Source: Fibrobacter sp. (GTDB lineage: Bacteria; Fibrobacterota; Fibrobacteria; Fibrobacterales; Fibrobacteraceae). From it: a DNA stretch of 64,000 nucleotides. Each line of letters begins with the position of its first letter. Within the stretch, counting starts at the first letter, position 1. Of the stretch, positions 51,444 through 59,681 are shown one piece after another. The notes beneath the pieces are model-generated. The model had not been told where the DNA came from. It saw nothing but the letters and a program-made list of their open reading frames with translations, and did not search any database. Position numbers and translations under genes: made by a program. Location: positions 49,931 to 113,930 of the forward strand of contig JAKSIK010000006.1 of the NCBI GenBank assembly GCA_024398835.1, written 5' to 3'.

Positions 51444-52235
51444 ATGGAATTCAAGAAAAACCTCCTCGGCTTCTTTTCCCGAATTTTACGCTTTCTGGGA
51501 ATCATCGCATTACTCTATGTGAGCATGATGTTCTACCTCGCCCTCACAGAACGGAGGAACGCCTACCCGAGAGCCATCAGCCACAACGAAGCCAGAGCCG
51601 CAATCCAGAATTTCGCCAAAAGCATTTCTTGCACTCTTGAAGACGGAACCATCCTCAATGGTTTTATCGCCGGCGATAAAACAGCCCCATTACTATTCTA
51701 CTATCCTGATGCCGACGAAGATGGCGCACAGTTTATCGCCGAGGTGCAAAACATTCCAGATGTTGCCCTAGTCACCTTCAATTACCGAGGAAGTGCTGAT
51801 AACAAAGGGACTCCCGAGCACAAGACTTTCGAACCCGACGCTAAGGAGATTTGGGAATGCGCAACACAGATTAGCGGGACCCAACCGGCATTCGCCGTCG
51901 GACGTGGAACAGGAGCAATTCTTGCTGCAGAACAGGGTGATGCAAAAACAAAATTCATTCTCATTGACCCCGTTCTAAGTATCGCCGATGCAATATCTGC
52001 CAAATACAGGATTCTCTATCCCAAATTTTTAGTTCGAGCTTCCGAGCAACTCCCTTTAGAAACACTGAGCAAGTATCACAACAACGTGCACATCGTTCTA
52101 GACCGCAAATTTGTCGAAGAACGAGCTCAGCAAGTTGTTCAAAAACTTTCAACAGCCCAAGTAGAAGCCCGAGACGGGAACAGCCTGCAGCAAACATTGA
52201 TAACGGTCATTCAAAAATCCCATACAAACGATTAG
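51444..52235 (+). CDS. Membrane-anchored alpha/beta-hydrolase-fold protein lacking the catalytic serine
   Basis: The 263-residue protein has one N-terminal membrane helix (FLGIIALLYVSMMFYLA). The rest resembles an alpha/beta hydrolase: LLFYYPDADEDGAQFI as first strand and oxyanion region, then VALVTFNYRGSADNKGTP and the nucleophile elbow AVGRGTGAILAAE. The GxSxG Ser is Gly155 here (G153-R-G-T-G157), and no clear catalytic His follows. It is therefore probably inactive as a serine hydrolase. The ATG lies 12 nt after TAAATTC, so it may be leaderless. It is divergent from the TIGR02147 gene and follows an orphan terminator. Confidence 0.82.
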   Translation: MEFKKNLLGFFSRILRFLGIIALLYVSMMFYLALTERRNAYPRAISHNEARAAIQNFAKSISCTLEDGTILNGFIAGDKTAPLLFYYPDADEDGAQFIAEVQNIPDVALVTFNYRGSADNKGTPEHKTFEPDAKEIWECATQISGTQPAFAVGRGTGAILAAEQGDAKTKFILIDPVLSIADAISAKYRILYPKFLVRASEQLPLETLSKYHNNVHIVLDRKFVEERAQQVVQKLSTAQVEARDGNSLQQTLITVIQKSHTND

Positions 52236-52346
52236 ACTGTATACAAAACAGAGCTACAATTCTTTTCGCGTTGCCACAAAACCGTAATTTTTCTAATTTG
52301 TCGTCACTGGGATTCTATCCAAACTAAAAAAAGAGGTGTAATTCAA

Positions 52347-53048
52347 ATGGATAAATTTGTTGTAAAGATGGACATTCGTGGTTTCATTCGTTTTAATGAA
52401 GAAACTTCTAAGGAACTCAAGCTTGAAAAGATGCCTTATGCCGATATCGAGGTGGACAAGGCTGGAAAGCGCATTGCAGTGACTCCGTCTAAGGTTTTGA
52501 AAACTACTTCCTATCGTTTTATGGCCAATGGTGCTGGTTATATTCTTTATTTCAAGGGTGCCCTGAATGCAGTCGGTTCCAAAATTGAAACCGGCGCTTA
52601 CACAATGACAAAGGAAGGCACAAAGTTCGTGTTTACAGGAAAGGCTCCTGCCAAAAAGAAAGGCGCTTGGGAAATTCTCCCCTGTCGTAATTCTGCTGGC
52701 CTCACCATGCTTTCCATTGACTCTCGTGGAACCATTATTTTTGACAAGCGCACCTGCACTGCCATGGAAACCGTGAAGAACAACACCATGACCGCAGAAT
52801 TCGATGCCGCCAAGAAAACCTTCAAGTTGACCTTTGGCAAGAAGGGCTTTATTAACGTGCGCACCATCGCTAGCCACGCCAACGCTTCTTTCATGGGAAC
52901 GCTTTCCTCTAACGGAATCGCCCTTCCCAAGCAAAGCTTCCGCACCGATTGCAAGGTAGACGGAAAATCCTTGACCTTCAATGTCGCATCGCTCCTCTCC
53001 GCTCAGAAGGCCGGTGCAAAAAACACAAAAAAAAGCAAGAAAGGTTAA
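52347..53048 (+). CDS. Hypothetical protein with an internal repeat, possibly AbrB-like
   Basis: The 233-residue protein has two similar halves. MDIRGFIRFNEETSKELKLE followed by YADIEVDKAGKRIAVTP resembles LSIDSRGTIIFDKRTC followed by TAEFDAAKKTFKLTFGKKG. The pattern RGxIxF, then a basic/acidic helix and two strands is like the swapped-hairpin AbrB fold, but this is tentative. Each half ends in a beta-rich stretch. The C-terminus is Lys-rich (KAGAKNTKKSKKG), as in nucleic-acid-binding proteins. It lies 3 bp before a two-helix membrane protein gene. No signal peptide is present. Confidence 0.75.
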   Translation: MDKFVVKMDIRGFIRFNEETSKELKLEKMPYADIEVDKAGKRIAVTPSKVLKTTSYRFMANGAGYILYFKGALNAVGSKIETGAYTMTKEGTKFVFTGKAPAKKKGAWEILPCRNSAGLTMLSIDSRGTIIFDKRTCTAMETVKNNTMTAEFDAAKKTFKLTFGKKGFINVRTIASHANASFMGTLSSNGIALPKQSFRTDCKVDGKSLTFNVASLLSAQKAGAKNTKKSKKG

Positions 53049-53051
53049 ACA

Positions 53052-53483
53052 ATGATTGATGTTTTAAAAGCTTTCTACACCATCCACTACAACTTTGCAG
53101 CAGTCAGCATTCTGCTCTTGTTGTTGCTCATCGTTCTTCTCTCCAAGAAGAATGTCAAATTCGGCATCGTTGTGCTCGCCATCCTGGTGGTGTTCAATGT
53201 CGCCCTCTTCAAGCGTACCGATGGCAAGTCCTGGACGCTTACCCAAGAAGAAACCAAGGATGAATACGGCATCATCCACACTCCCGAATCCATGACCTTC
53301 TCTGCCGACACCAACTGGGTGAACGACAAGGGCATTATCATGGGTGCTGACACCATCCATCACTGGTGCTGGATGGACCAGAAGTGGGCGGAATTTGCCA
53401 GCATGGACCTAGTGGCAAAGATCTGGGGTGAAAACAGCAGCAAGAAGATGATCAAGGCCTCTGAAGGCCACGGATCCTTCTAA
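53052..53483 (+). CDS. Hypothetical small membrane protein
   Basis: The 143-residue protein has two adjacent membrane helices (FAAVSILLLLLLIVLL and FGIVVLAILVVFNVALF) with a Lys-rich connecting turn. A soluble tail of about 75 residues follows (SWTLTQEETKDEYGIIHTPE, then HHWCWMDQKWAEF). I recognise no family. It starts 3 bp after the preceding gene's stop, so it is translated with it. Its stop overlaps the convergent lpxH stop by 4 nt. Confidence 0.75.
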   Translation: MIDVLKAFYTIHYNFAAVSILLLLLLIVLLSKKNVKFGIVVLAILVVFNVALFKRTDGKSWTLTQEETKDEYGIIHTPESMTFSADTNWVNDKGIIMGADTIHHWCWMDQKWAEFASMDLVAKIWGENSSKKMIKASEGHGSF

Positions 53484-54205
53484 TTCTCTAGGGATTTTAG
53501 CGAAAGTTCTCCATTCTCCATTTGGAGGTAGGAGGGCTTCCAGATCCATTCCCCAGGAGAAGCCACCACTCCGTTATCTACCTTCCAAATACCGGAAAGA
53601 TGGTGATGGCCATGAATGCAATATTGGCATTTTTCCTGGGCCAGAGCTTGATTTCCCCATTCAAGATACTCTTCAAGGCGAATCTCTCGAGATTCGCCTA
53701 TTTTTCTGCTATTGCGACCGACGAACCGAGCCAGAGCCATTCCCCAATCCGGGTGCAACTGCCGAAACAGGAAGCGGTTTAACGGGAAATCCAGAATTTT
53801 ACGAAGGAAGCGGTAGCCCGAATCTGAATGGGCCACGCCATCCCCATGGTGGAAAAACACCCGTTTGCCCTGAATCTCCAGCACCAGCGACTTGTGAACC
53901 TGAATTCCCAACATCTCCGGGAAAAAATCTCCATAGGCAAAATCATGATTTCCACACAAGAGGTGGACTTCCGCACCACTTTGGCGAAGATTCCACAAGG
54001 CATTCAGCAGAGGAAAATGACTTTTTGCAACATAATAGCGGTATTCATACCAGAATTCAAAAAGATCGCCCACAATGACTACATGGGAAGCCTTGCCGCA
54101 CCACTGGTTCAACAATTCCACCAGCTTCGCTTCCCTATCGGGAGTCGAACCGGCAGGATCAATGCCAAGGTGGGCATCTGATATAAAATAGGCGACTTGT
54201 TGCAT
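53480..54205 (-). CDS. lpxH: LpxH-like UDP-2,3-diacylglucosamine pyrophosphatase
   Basis: LpxH hydrolyses UDP-2,3-diacylglucosamine to lipid X in lipid A synthesis at the inner leaflet. The 241-residue protein has the metallophosphatase motifs SDAHLG, GDLFEFWYE, GNHDFAYG, HHGDGVAHSDSGYRFL and HGHHH. The YRFLRKILDFPLNRFLF stretch corresponds to the LpxH helical lid and substrate-binding region. The presence of this gene argues for an LPS-bearing outer membrane. The start at 54205 has no strong Shine-Dalgarno. Both its 3' end and its divergent neighbour's 5' end are close to it. Confidence 0.88.
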   Translation of the reverse strand: MQQVAYFISDAHLGIDPAGSTPDREAKLVELLNQWCGKASHVVIVGDLFEFWYEYRYYVAKSHFPLLNALWNLRQSGAEVHLLCGNHDFAYGDFFPEMLGIQVHKSLVLEIQGKRVFFHHGDGVAHSDSGYRFLRKILDFPLNRFLFRQLHPDWGMALARFVGRNSRKIGESREIRLEEYLEWGNQALAQEKCQYCIHGHHHLSGIWKVDNGVVASPGEWIWKPSYLQMENGELSLKSLEN

Positions 54206-54266
54206 CTCACCCCGGAAAATAGAAAAAAGGGCGTAAAAGAGCCCGAAATTCTTCTACATTTAGACC

Positions 54267-54845
54267 ATGGATTTCCGAAAAGGGCTTTTATTTGCGACTT
54301 TTAGTATCGCACTGTGCTTTACAGGGTGCAGTACTCGGTTGACAACAGCCCAAATTTCAGGCCAGGCCAGCCAAGCCACACCCACAACCGCCTTTGACGC
54401 AATCCCTGTATTTTATGGTGGAGACACCTTATATTTAGACAAAAAACTGCAAAATGCATACGGGAACGCATTGGGAGATGCTTTTGCAAACGGCGGTCAA
54501 TGCCGTGGGGAAGCAAAAATTCGCATAATTGTGGTGGAGAATTCCGCCAAAAGCGCGTGGACGCTGCCCCTCGCCTTCATCCCCTTCTGGCCCATCATGC
54601 CGGTTGACGAGGCCTGGCAGGTTTCTTTCGAGGCGAGTATTTTTTGCGAGAATACTCTGGTAAGCCACGTTCAGTTTGAAGAAGAGGAGCGGGTTCACGC
54701 AACGATTTATGGCAGATTGCGGAGCGATTTGGCAAACCGGGCTATGGAAGAAATTCACCGCAAGCTGACCCAAAGGCTTTCTTTTGAGGTAAAGCAGGAA
54801 CGCCCTGCCGACCTGAACAGCGTCCAGGACTACACCCTCTACTAG
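54267..54845 (+). CDS. Hypothetical lipoprotein
   Basis: The 192-residue protein has a lipobox (FSIALCFTGCSTRL, Cys at about 21). A polar, partly helical region follows with GDALFANGGQCRGEAKIRI-like content; the sequence around LPLAFIPFWPIMPVD is hydrophobic. The C-terminal part (ANRAMEEIHRKLTQRLSFEVK) is helical. I recognise no family. The ATG lies 12 nt after TACATTTAG, so it may be leaderless. Its stop overlaps the convergent phosphatase gene's stop at CTAG. Likely an outer-membrane or periplasmic lipoprotein. Confidence 0.8.
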   Translation: MDFRKGLLFATFSIALCFTGCSTRLTTAQISGQASQATPTTAFDAIPVFYGGDTLYLDKKLQNAYGNALGDAFANGGQCRGEAKIRIIVVENSAKSAWTLPLAFIPFWPIMPVDEAWQVSFEASIFCENTLVSHVQFEEEERVHATIYGRLRSDLANRAMEEIHRKLTQRLSFEVKQERPADLNSVQDYTLY

Positions 54846-55498
54846 CCTTCCAGAATTTCAGACAAATTCATAAGATGGGGTATGTGGTAGTCCACCCATT
54901 CCGGAGTTTTTACTAAGGGATTTACAAAGATTGTCGTCCAGCCACGCTTGTGCGCCGGCTCCAGATTCCGGAGGGAATCTTCCAAGAGAACGATATCACT
55001 ATTTTGCGAGACGGTTCTCCCCAAAAAAGTTTCCATTTTCTCATAGGCACTTTCGTGAGGCTTTCCTACCCAGTCCATTTGCTTCAAATCAAATACCGCA
55101 TCCATCACATCCAGAAAACCCATTGACCTCATGCCAGCCTCGCTCCAGTCGTGGCGGCCGTTGGTAAAAACAATTCGGCGGCCATTTAGGGAGAGAAGAA
55201 GTTCACGCTTTTGAGGCGATTCCTTCGGGTATATCAAGAACTCCGGTTCATGGATGAAATCGAAGAAGTCCTCGGGATTGACCCCATGCATGGCCTGCAA
55301 ACCCGCGAGAGTGGTTCCGAAGCGAAGAAGATAGTCACGACGAATTTCGCTGGCCTGTTCAAAAGTTCCGCCCACCGTTTTCTGGACATAGAGGGCGATA
55401 CGCTTGTCCAAAGAATTCAGGACATAGCGTTCCTCTTCGCCATAAAGCGTGAGGTCGTAATCAAAAAGCCAAATTTTATTCGCCGCATTTTTAAGCAC
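54842..55498 (-). CDS. HAD-family phosphatase, pyrimidine 5'-nucleotidase type
   Basis: The protein is a class I HAD hydrolase: KIWLFDYDLTLYG with the DxD nucleophile, RIVFTNGRHDWSEAG (motif II Thr), GKPHESAYEKM (motif III Lys), and VLLEDSLRNLEPA (motif IV). The pattern FDYDLTLY matches the pyrimidine 5'-nucleotidase (SDT1-like) group, which acts on UMP/CMP or related small phosphates. The start at 55498 (GTG) gives the normal family N-terminus (218 residues); an ATG at 55585 would add 29 residues of no likeness. The cap domain is small and helical. Confidence 0.82.
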   Translation of the reverse strand: MLKNAANKIWLFDYDLTLYGEEERYVLNSLDKRIALYVQKTVGGTFEQASEIRRDYLLRFGTTLAGLQAMHGVNPEDFFDFIHEPEFLIYPKESPQKRELLLSLNGRRIVFTNGRHDWSEAGMRSMGFLDVMDAVFDLKQMDWVGKPHESAYEKMETFLGRTVSQNSDIVLLEDSLRNLEPAHKRGWTTIFVNPLVKTPEWVDYHIPHLMNLSEILEG

Positions 55499-55600
55499 TG
55501 GCCCAATAATAGCTTTCTCCCACCCACTTTTAAGTATATTTGAGCAAGAAATTAGACTATTTAAAGAATGAGCCGAAAATTTCATTCCAACGGTGGGAAC

Positions 55601-56251
55601 ATGGAAGAGAGCAAGAAGGAAACAAAAAAAGAAAAGGCTTCAAAGTTTTTAAGGGAAAAGGCAACCAGCATTCTCTTTGACTTGATTACCGACATTCCGG
55701 AATCCATCCATGCCAAAGACCAGACGCCCGAGGCTAAGGCCCAGCTGTTGACGCAACGGGCCGCGTTAAAGGCTGCCACCATCAGCGCGACGCTCTCCAT
55801 TCCCGCGGGACTTACCGGGATTCTCACAGCAGTGCCCGACATTGCAGCCATCTGGAAAGTGCAGGCCCAGCTTGTGGCAGACATTGCAGCCACCTATGGA
55901 AAACTGGCGCTTCTCAGCCGGGAGGCCATGATTTGGTGCTTGTTCCGCCATAGCGCAGGGCAGCTTCTGCGTGACATTGCAGTACGAACCGGAAGTAGAA
56001 TTGTCATTCAAAAGGTCTCCTTCGCTACCCTCAGCAAGATTCTCCAGAAAATCGGGATGAAGGTTTCCTCCAAATTTTTAGGGAAAACCATCCTGAAGGC
56101 AATTCCCGCTTTGGGAGCCCTCGGCAACGGCGCTTACACCTACTACGACACAAACGAGGTGGGGAAAACCGCCACGAACTATTTCAAGGCTCTGGCAGAC
56201 ACCAAAGACACGACTGTTACAGACGCGAAAATTGTTGAAGACAAGTCATAA
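55601..56251 (+). CDS. EcsC-like membrane-associated protein
   Basis: The 216-residue protein starts with a Lys/Glu-rich region (EESKKETKKEKASKF). A Gly/Ala-rich segment follows (LSIPAGLTGILTAVPDIAA) and then a helix pair (WKVQAQLVADIAATYGKLAL), both like EcsC proteins. The end has IPALGALGNGAYTYYDTNEVGKTA, which resembles the EcsC C-terminal motif. EcsC proteins are linked to exoprotein secretion, but their biochemical role is unknown. The start at 55601 is chosen because GGTGGG precedes it; an upstream ATG at 55568 is possible. No partner is obvious. Confidence 0.75.
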   Translation: MEESKKETKKEKASKFLREKATSILFDLITDIPESIHAKDQTPEAKAQLLTQRAALKAATISATLSIPAGLTGILTAVPDIAAIWKVQAQLVADIAATYGKLALLSREAMIWCLFRHSAGQLLRDIAVRTGSRIVIQKVSFATLSKILQKIGMKVSSKFLGKTILKAIPALGALGNGAYTYYDTNEVGKTATNYFKALADTKDTTVTDAKIVEDKS

Positions 56252-56300
56252 AAACGGCGAAACTCCATTCCTACATACTTGAATGGGCATAAAATTTTTC

Positions 56301-56308
56301 TACATTTG
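56301..56308 (+). promoter_or_regulatory. Putative -10/-7 promoter element of fusA (TACATTTG)
   Basis: TTTTTCTACATTTGCG here is an exact TAnnTTTG match. The leader to the fusA ATG would be about 42 nt. Confidence 0.5.
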
Positions 56309-56354
56309 CGCCCAACAAAACAATTAACATCAACTCCAATCGTGGAATAAACAT

Positions 56355-58484
56355 ATGAATAACATTGAAAAGCACAGAAATATTGGTATTTCTGCCCACA
56401 TCGACTCTGGTAAGACCACTCTTACTGAACGTATCCTCTACTTCACAAAGCGTATTCACGCTATTCACGAAGTCCGTGGCAAGGACGGCGTCGGTGCCAC
56501 GATGGACTCCATGGAACTTGAACGCGAACGCGGCATCACGATTCAGTCCGCCGCCACCTTCGCAAACTGGACCCACACCAAGAGCGGCGAAGCCGACTCC
56601 ATCAACATCATCGATACCCCGGGGCACGTGGACTTCACTATCGAAGTGGAACGTTCTCTCCGTGTGCTGGACGGCGCTATCCTGGTGCTCACCGGCGTGG
56701 AAGGTGTTCAGTCCCAATCTATTACCGTTGACCGCCAGATGAAGCGCTATCATGTACCGCGCGTCGTGTTCGTGAACAAGTGCGACCGTTCTGGCGCAAA
56801 CCCGCTCCGCGTGGCTGTCATGCTCAAGGAAAAGCTGAACCATAAGCCCTGCGTGATGCAGATTCCTATAGGTTTGGAAGACCAACTGAAGGGTGTGGTC
56901 GACCTCGTCGAAATGAAGGCCTACTACTTTGAAGGCGCTAACGGCGACGACATGATCGAGAAGGAAATCCCGGCTGAACTCGCTGACCAGGCCCAGGAAT
57001 ACCGCGAAAAGCTCATTGACTGCTGCGCCGACTACTCTGACGAAATTATGGAAAAGGCCATGGAAGGCCAGTATGGCGTCGACGAAATCGACAAGGCTCT
57101 CATCAAGAAGACCATCCGCGAAGCTACCATCCGCCTGGACATCACTCCGGTGTTCATGGGTTCCGCTCACAAGAACGTGGGTGTGCAGAAGCTCTTGGAC
57201 GGCGTCATTGACTACCTCCCCTGCCCGACCGATGTGGAAAACAAGTGCCTTGACCTCGACGACAACGAAGCCGAAGTGGTTCTCAAGTCCGAAGACAATG
57301 CTCCTCTCGTTTGCTACGCATTTAAGCTGGTGAACGACCGCTATGGTCAGCTCACCTACGTCCGCGTTTATCAGGGTAAACTCAAGAAGGGCGACATGAT
57401 CACCAACATGGCAACCGGTAAGAAGGTTTCCGTTGGCCGTCTCGTCCGTATGCACGCCGATGAAATGGTGGATATCACCGAAGCCGGCGCTGGCGACATT
57501 GTGGCTCTGTTCGGTATCGACTGCGCCTCTGGTACGACCTTCACCGATGGTACGAACCACTACAACATGACCTCCATGCACGTTCCTAACCCGGTGATTG
57601 AGCTCGTGATCGAAGCTAAGAACCGCGATGACCTGGCCAACCTTTCCAAGGCTCTGAACCGCTTTACGAAGGAAGACCCCACATTCCAGGTGGAAGTGGA
57701 CAAGGAATCCGGCGAAACCATCATCAAGGGTATGGGTGAACTTCACCTTGACGTGTACATCGAACGTATGCGTCGTGAATACCACGTGGACGTCCAGACG
57801 GGTGCTCCTCAGGTGGCATACCGCGAAACCATTACTCGCGAAGCCAAGTTCGAATACACCCACAAGAAGCAGACCGGTGGTTCTGGCCAGTTCGCTAAGA
57901 TGTCTGGCATTATGCGCCCCATGGCTGTGGAAGGCGATTCCGAAAAGGTTTACAACTTTGTGAACTCTGTGGTCGGCGGCCGTATTCCTAAGGAATACAT
58001 CCCGTCTTGCGACAAGGGCTTCCAGAGCTGCATGGAATCCGGTTCCCTCATCGGCTTCCCGGTGGTGGGTATCGAAATGGAAGTTCAAGATGGTGCTTTC
58101 CACCCGGTGGACTCCTCTGACATGGCCTTCCAGATTTGCGCTCGCATGGCCTTCCGTGAAGCCTTCGAAAAGGCTGGTGCCCAGATTCTCGAACCTATCA
58201 TGAAGGTTGAAATCCAGACTCCGACCGAATTCCAGGGTAACGTTGTGGGTAACGTGTCCCAGCGTCGTGGTGCCATCACTGGTACTAACGAAGAACAGGG
58301 CATGACCACCATTCTCGCTGAAGTTCCGCTTTCCGAAATGTTCGGTTATGCTACGGACCTCCGCTCCATGACCCAGGGTAAGGCTGAGTTCACCATGGAA
58401 TTCTGCAAGTACTCTCCGGTACCGCGCAACATCCAGGAAGAACTCATCAAGAAGTACGGCGACAAGGCCAAGGCCCGCGCCTAG
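56355..58484 (+). CDS. fusA: Elongation factor G, mitochondrial EFG1-like (spdEFG1) type
   Basis: EF-G moves tRNA and mRNA through the ribosome with GTP. The 709-residue protein has domains I-V. G-motifs are AHIDSGKTT (14-22), RGITIQS, DTPGH, NKCD and SAHKN. The segment [17 protein letters not shown] [20 protein letters not shown], plus HIDSGKTT, is the mark of mitochondrial EF-G1 and its spdEFG1 relatives in spirochaetes, planctomycetes and Deltaproteobacteria; canonical bacterial EF-G has HIDAGKTT. Codon use is strongly biased, consistent with high expression. A TACATTTG promoter element lies upstream and a terminator at 58551. It is not in the usual str operon. Confidence 0.96.
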   Translation: MNNIEKHRNIGISAHIDSGKTTLTERILYFTKRIHAIHEVRGKDGVGATMDSMELERERGITIQSAATFANWTHTKSGEADSINIIDTPGHVDFTIEVERSLRVLDGAILVLTGVEGVQSQSITVDRQMKRYHVPRVVFVNKCDRSGANPLRVAVMLKEKLNHKPCVMQIPIGLEDQLKGVVDLVEMKAYYFEGANGDDMIEKEIPAELADQAQEYREKLIDCCADYSDEIMEKAMEGQYGVDEIDKALIKKTIREATIRLDITPVFMGSAHKNVGVQKLLDGVIDYLPCPTDVENKCLDLDDNEAEVVLKSEDNAPLVCYAFKLVNDRYGQLTYVRVYQGKLKKGDMITNMATGKKVSVGRLVRMHADEMVDITEAGAGDIVALFGIDCASGTTFTDGTNHYNMTSMHVPNPVIELVIEAKNRDDLANLSKALNRFTKEDPTFQVEVDKESGETIIKGMGELHLDVYIERMRREYHVDVQTGAPQVAYRETITREAKFEYTHKKQTGGSGQFAKMSGIMRPMAVEGDSEKVYNFVNSVVGGRIPKEYIPSCDKGFQSCMESGSLIGFPVVGIEMEVQDGAFHPVDSSDMAFQICARMAFREAFEKAGAQILEPIMKVEIQTPTEFQGNVVGNVSQRRGAITGTNEEQGMTTILAEVPLSEMFGYATDLRSMTQGKAEFTMEFCKYSPVPRNIQEELIKKYGDKAKARA

Positions 58485-58550
58485 TAAGACTAGGAGAGGC
58501 TTCGCCCCTCCTAATACCTTCCTTCTCCATACGCTCTATGGATTTGAAAG

Positions 58551-58577
58551 AGGACTCGCGAAAGCGAGTCCTTTTTT
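58551..58577 (+). terminator. Rho-independent terminator after fusA
   Basis: AGGACTCGC (58551-58559) pairs with GCGAGTCCT (58564-58572) around GAAA, followed by a run of T to 58577. Confidence 0.9.
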
Positions 58578-58629
58578 GATGAAGGCGCTACAGCAAGTCG
58601 CAACATCGTCGGGCATTGAGCCTCATTTC

Positions 58630-58737
58630 AAAAGAAAAACCGCAGGCCCGAAGACCTGCGGTATGTACTCCAAGTATGTCCTACCCTGCGGTTCGATCCG
58701 GCATCCCTTCTCTAGAACCAGAACTTACTGGAAGCAC
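58630..58737 (-). ncRNA. Candidate small RNA or long 3' UTR with its own terminator
   Basis: On the minus strand a terminator stem CCGCAGG/CCTGCGG (58640-58661) is followed by TTTTTCTTTT. A TATATTAT (58742-58749) about 110 bp upstream resembles the window's -10 element. Between them are small hairpins such as CCAG-TAAGTT-CTGG. It lies more than 140 bp past the mazG stop. No known RNA family is recognised. Confidence 0.35.
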
Positions 58738-58880
58738 ATCTATAATATAACGCTCTTTGCAGACAAATGTACAACCATTCCCGAAATTTCATATTCCAAA
58801 CGAAAATATGCCAAAAGGGATGATGTCAAATTCGTCAACAAACCATGACGCTGGCAATAAACTGCGCCGAGGCCGTGCCG

Positions 58881-59678
58881 CTACCCCTCTTTTTTAGCCT
58901 CTTTCCAAAGCTTTTGCAGACCTTCCAAACCCACCTCGGGCATGGTTTTGCCCTTCTCTTTCACCCTGGTCTCCACAATCCGAAAGCGTTTTTCGAACTT
59001 GGAGTTGGCCCGCTGCAAGGCGGTATTGGCGTTGATGCCCACATGCCGCGCCACATTCACGAGGGAGAACAGGATATCGCCGAATTCATCTTCCAGGCGG
59101 TCATAGTTTGGATTTTCTTTCGTGATTGCTTGCATTTCGGTGCGAAATTCTGTAAATTCTTCCTGAGCCTTTTCAAATACAGGTTCTGAGTCACTCCAGT
59201 TGAAGCCCACTTTTTCGGCACGACGGATGATGTCTTGGGCCCGGGCGAGCGTCGGCATGCTCTTGCTTACTTTGTCCATAACGGAGCAGCCCGCAGTTTT
59301 TTGATTGTTCTTCTCTGAGGCTTTTATCCGCTCCCAACGACGGCTTACATCTGCTGCGGTGTCCGCTTTTGCATCCCCGAATACATGTGGGTGACGGCGA
59401 ATCATCTTCTCGCAGATACCTTGCACCACATCGTCGATGTTGAAATCGCCCTGTTCCTTGCAGACCTGGGCATGAAACACCACCTGAAGGAGCACGTCCC
59501 CCAATTCTTCGCACATGTGGTCCTTGTCCCCATCCTGGGCGGCATCGATGAATTCGCTGCTTTCCTCCACCAAATACGGGAGAAGAGAACGAGTGTCCTG
59601 GGCTCTATCCCAAGGGCAGCCGTTTGGGGCGCGAAGCCTTTCCAATATCTTTACCAAATCATCAAAGGAATATTTCAT
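58881..59678 (-). CDS. mazG: Nucleoside triphosphate pyrophosphohydrolase MazG
   Basis: MazG removes pyrophosphate from (d)NTPs, including non-canonical ones. The 265-residue protein has two MazG domains. Domain 1: GCPWDRAQDTRSLLPYLVEE, then a metal-binding EExxE-type helix EESSEFIDAAQ and EELGDVLLQVVFH. Domain 2: KVGFNWSDSE, EEFTEFRTEM and DEFGDILFSLVNVARH. The start at 59678 is chosen because MKYSFDDLVKI is the family N-terminus; the longer in-frame reading overlaps dprA. Its ATG is 3 bp from the divergent dprA ATG, so the promoters must lie in each other's coding sequence or overlap. Confidence 0.95.
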   Translation of the reverse strand: MKYSFDDLVKILERLRAPNGCPWDRAQDTRSLLPYLVEESSEFIDAAQDGDKDHMCEELGDVLLQVVFHAQVCKEQGDFNIDDVVQGICEKMIRRHPHVFGDAKADTAADVSRRWERIKASEKNNQKTAGCSVMDKVSKSMPTLARAQDIIRRAEKVGFNWSDSEPVFEKAQEEFTEFRTEMQAITKENPNYDRLEDEFGDILFSLVNVARHVGINANTALQRANSKFEKRFRIVETRVKEKGKTMPEVGLEGLQKLWKEAKKEG

Positions 59679-59681
59679 AAA

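Larger units (their letters stand above)
58485..58880. other. Gene-free stretch between fusA and mazG
   Basis: It holds a short GGAGAGGCTTCGCCCCTCC hairpin just after fusA (58492-58510), the fusA terminator (58551-58577), and a candidate small RNA on the minus strand (58630-58737). I see no convincing coding sequence. Confidence 0.6.

Noticed and set aside
56271..58103. 610-aa minus-strand ORF opposite fusA
   Set aside because: Antisense shadow rich in His and Val; EF-G on the plus strand explains the sequence.
58681..58740. tRNA or SRP RNA in the fusA-mazG gap
   Set aside because: The GTTCGATCC resembles a T-loop, but no cloverleaf forms and no SRP core motif is present.
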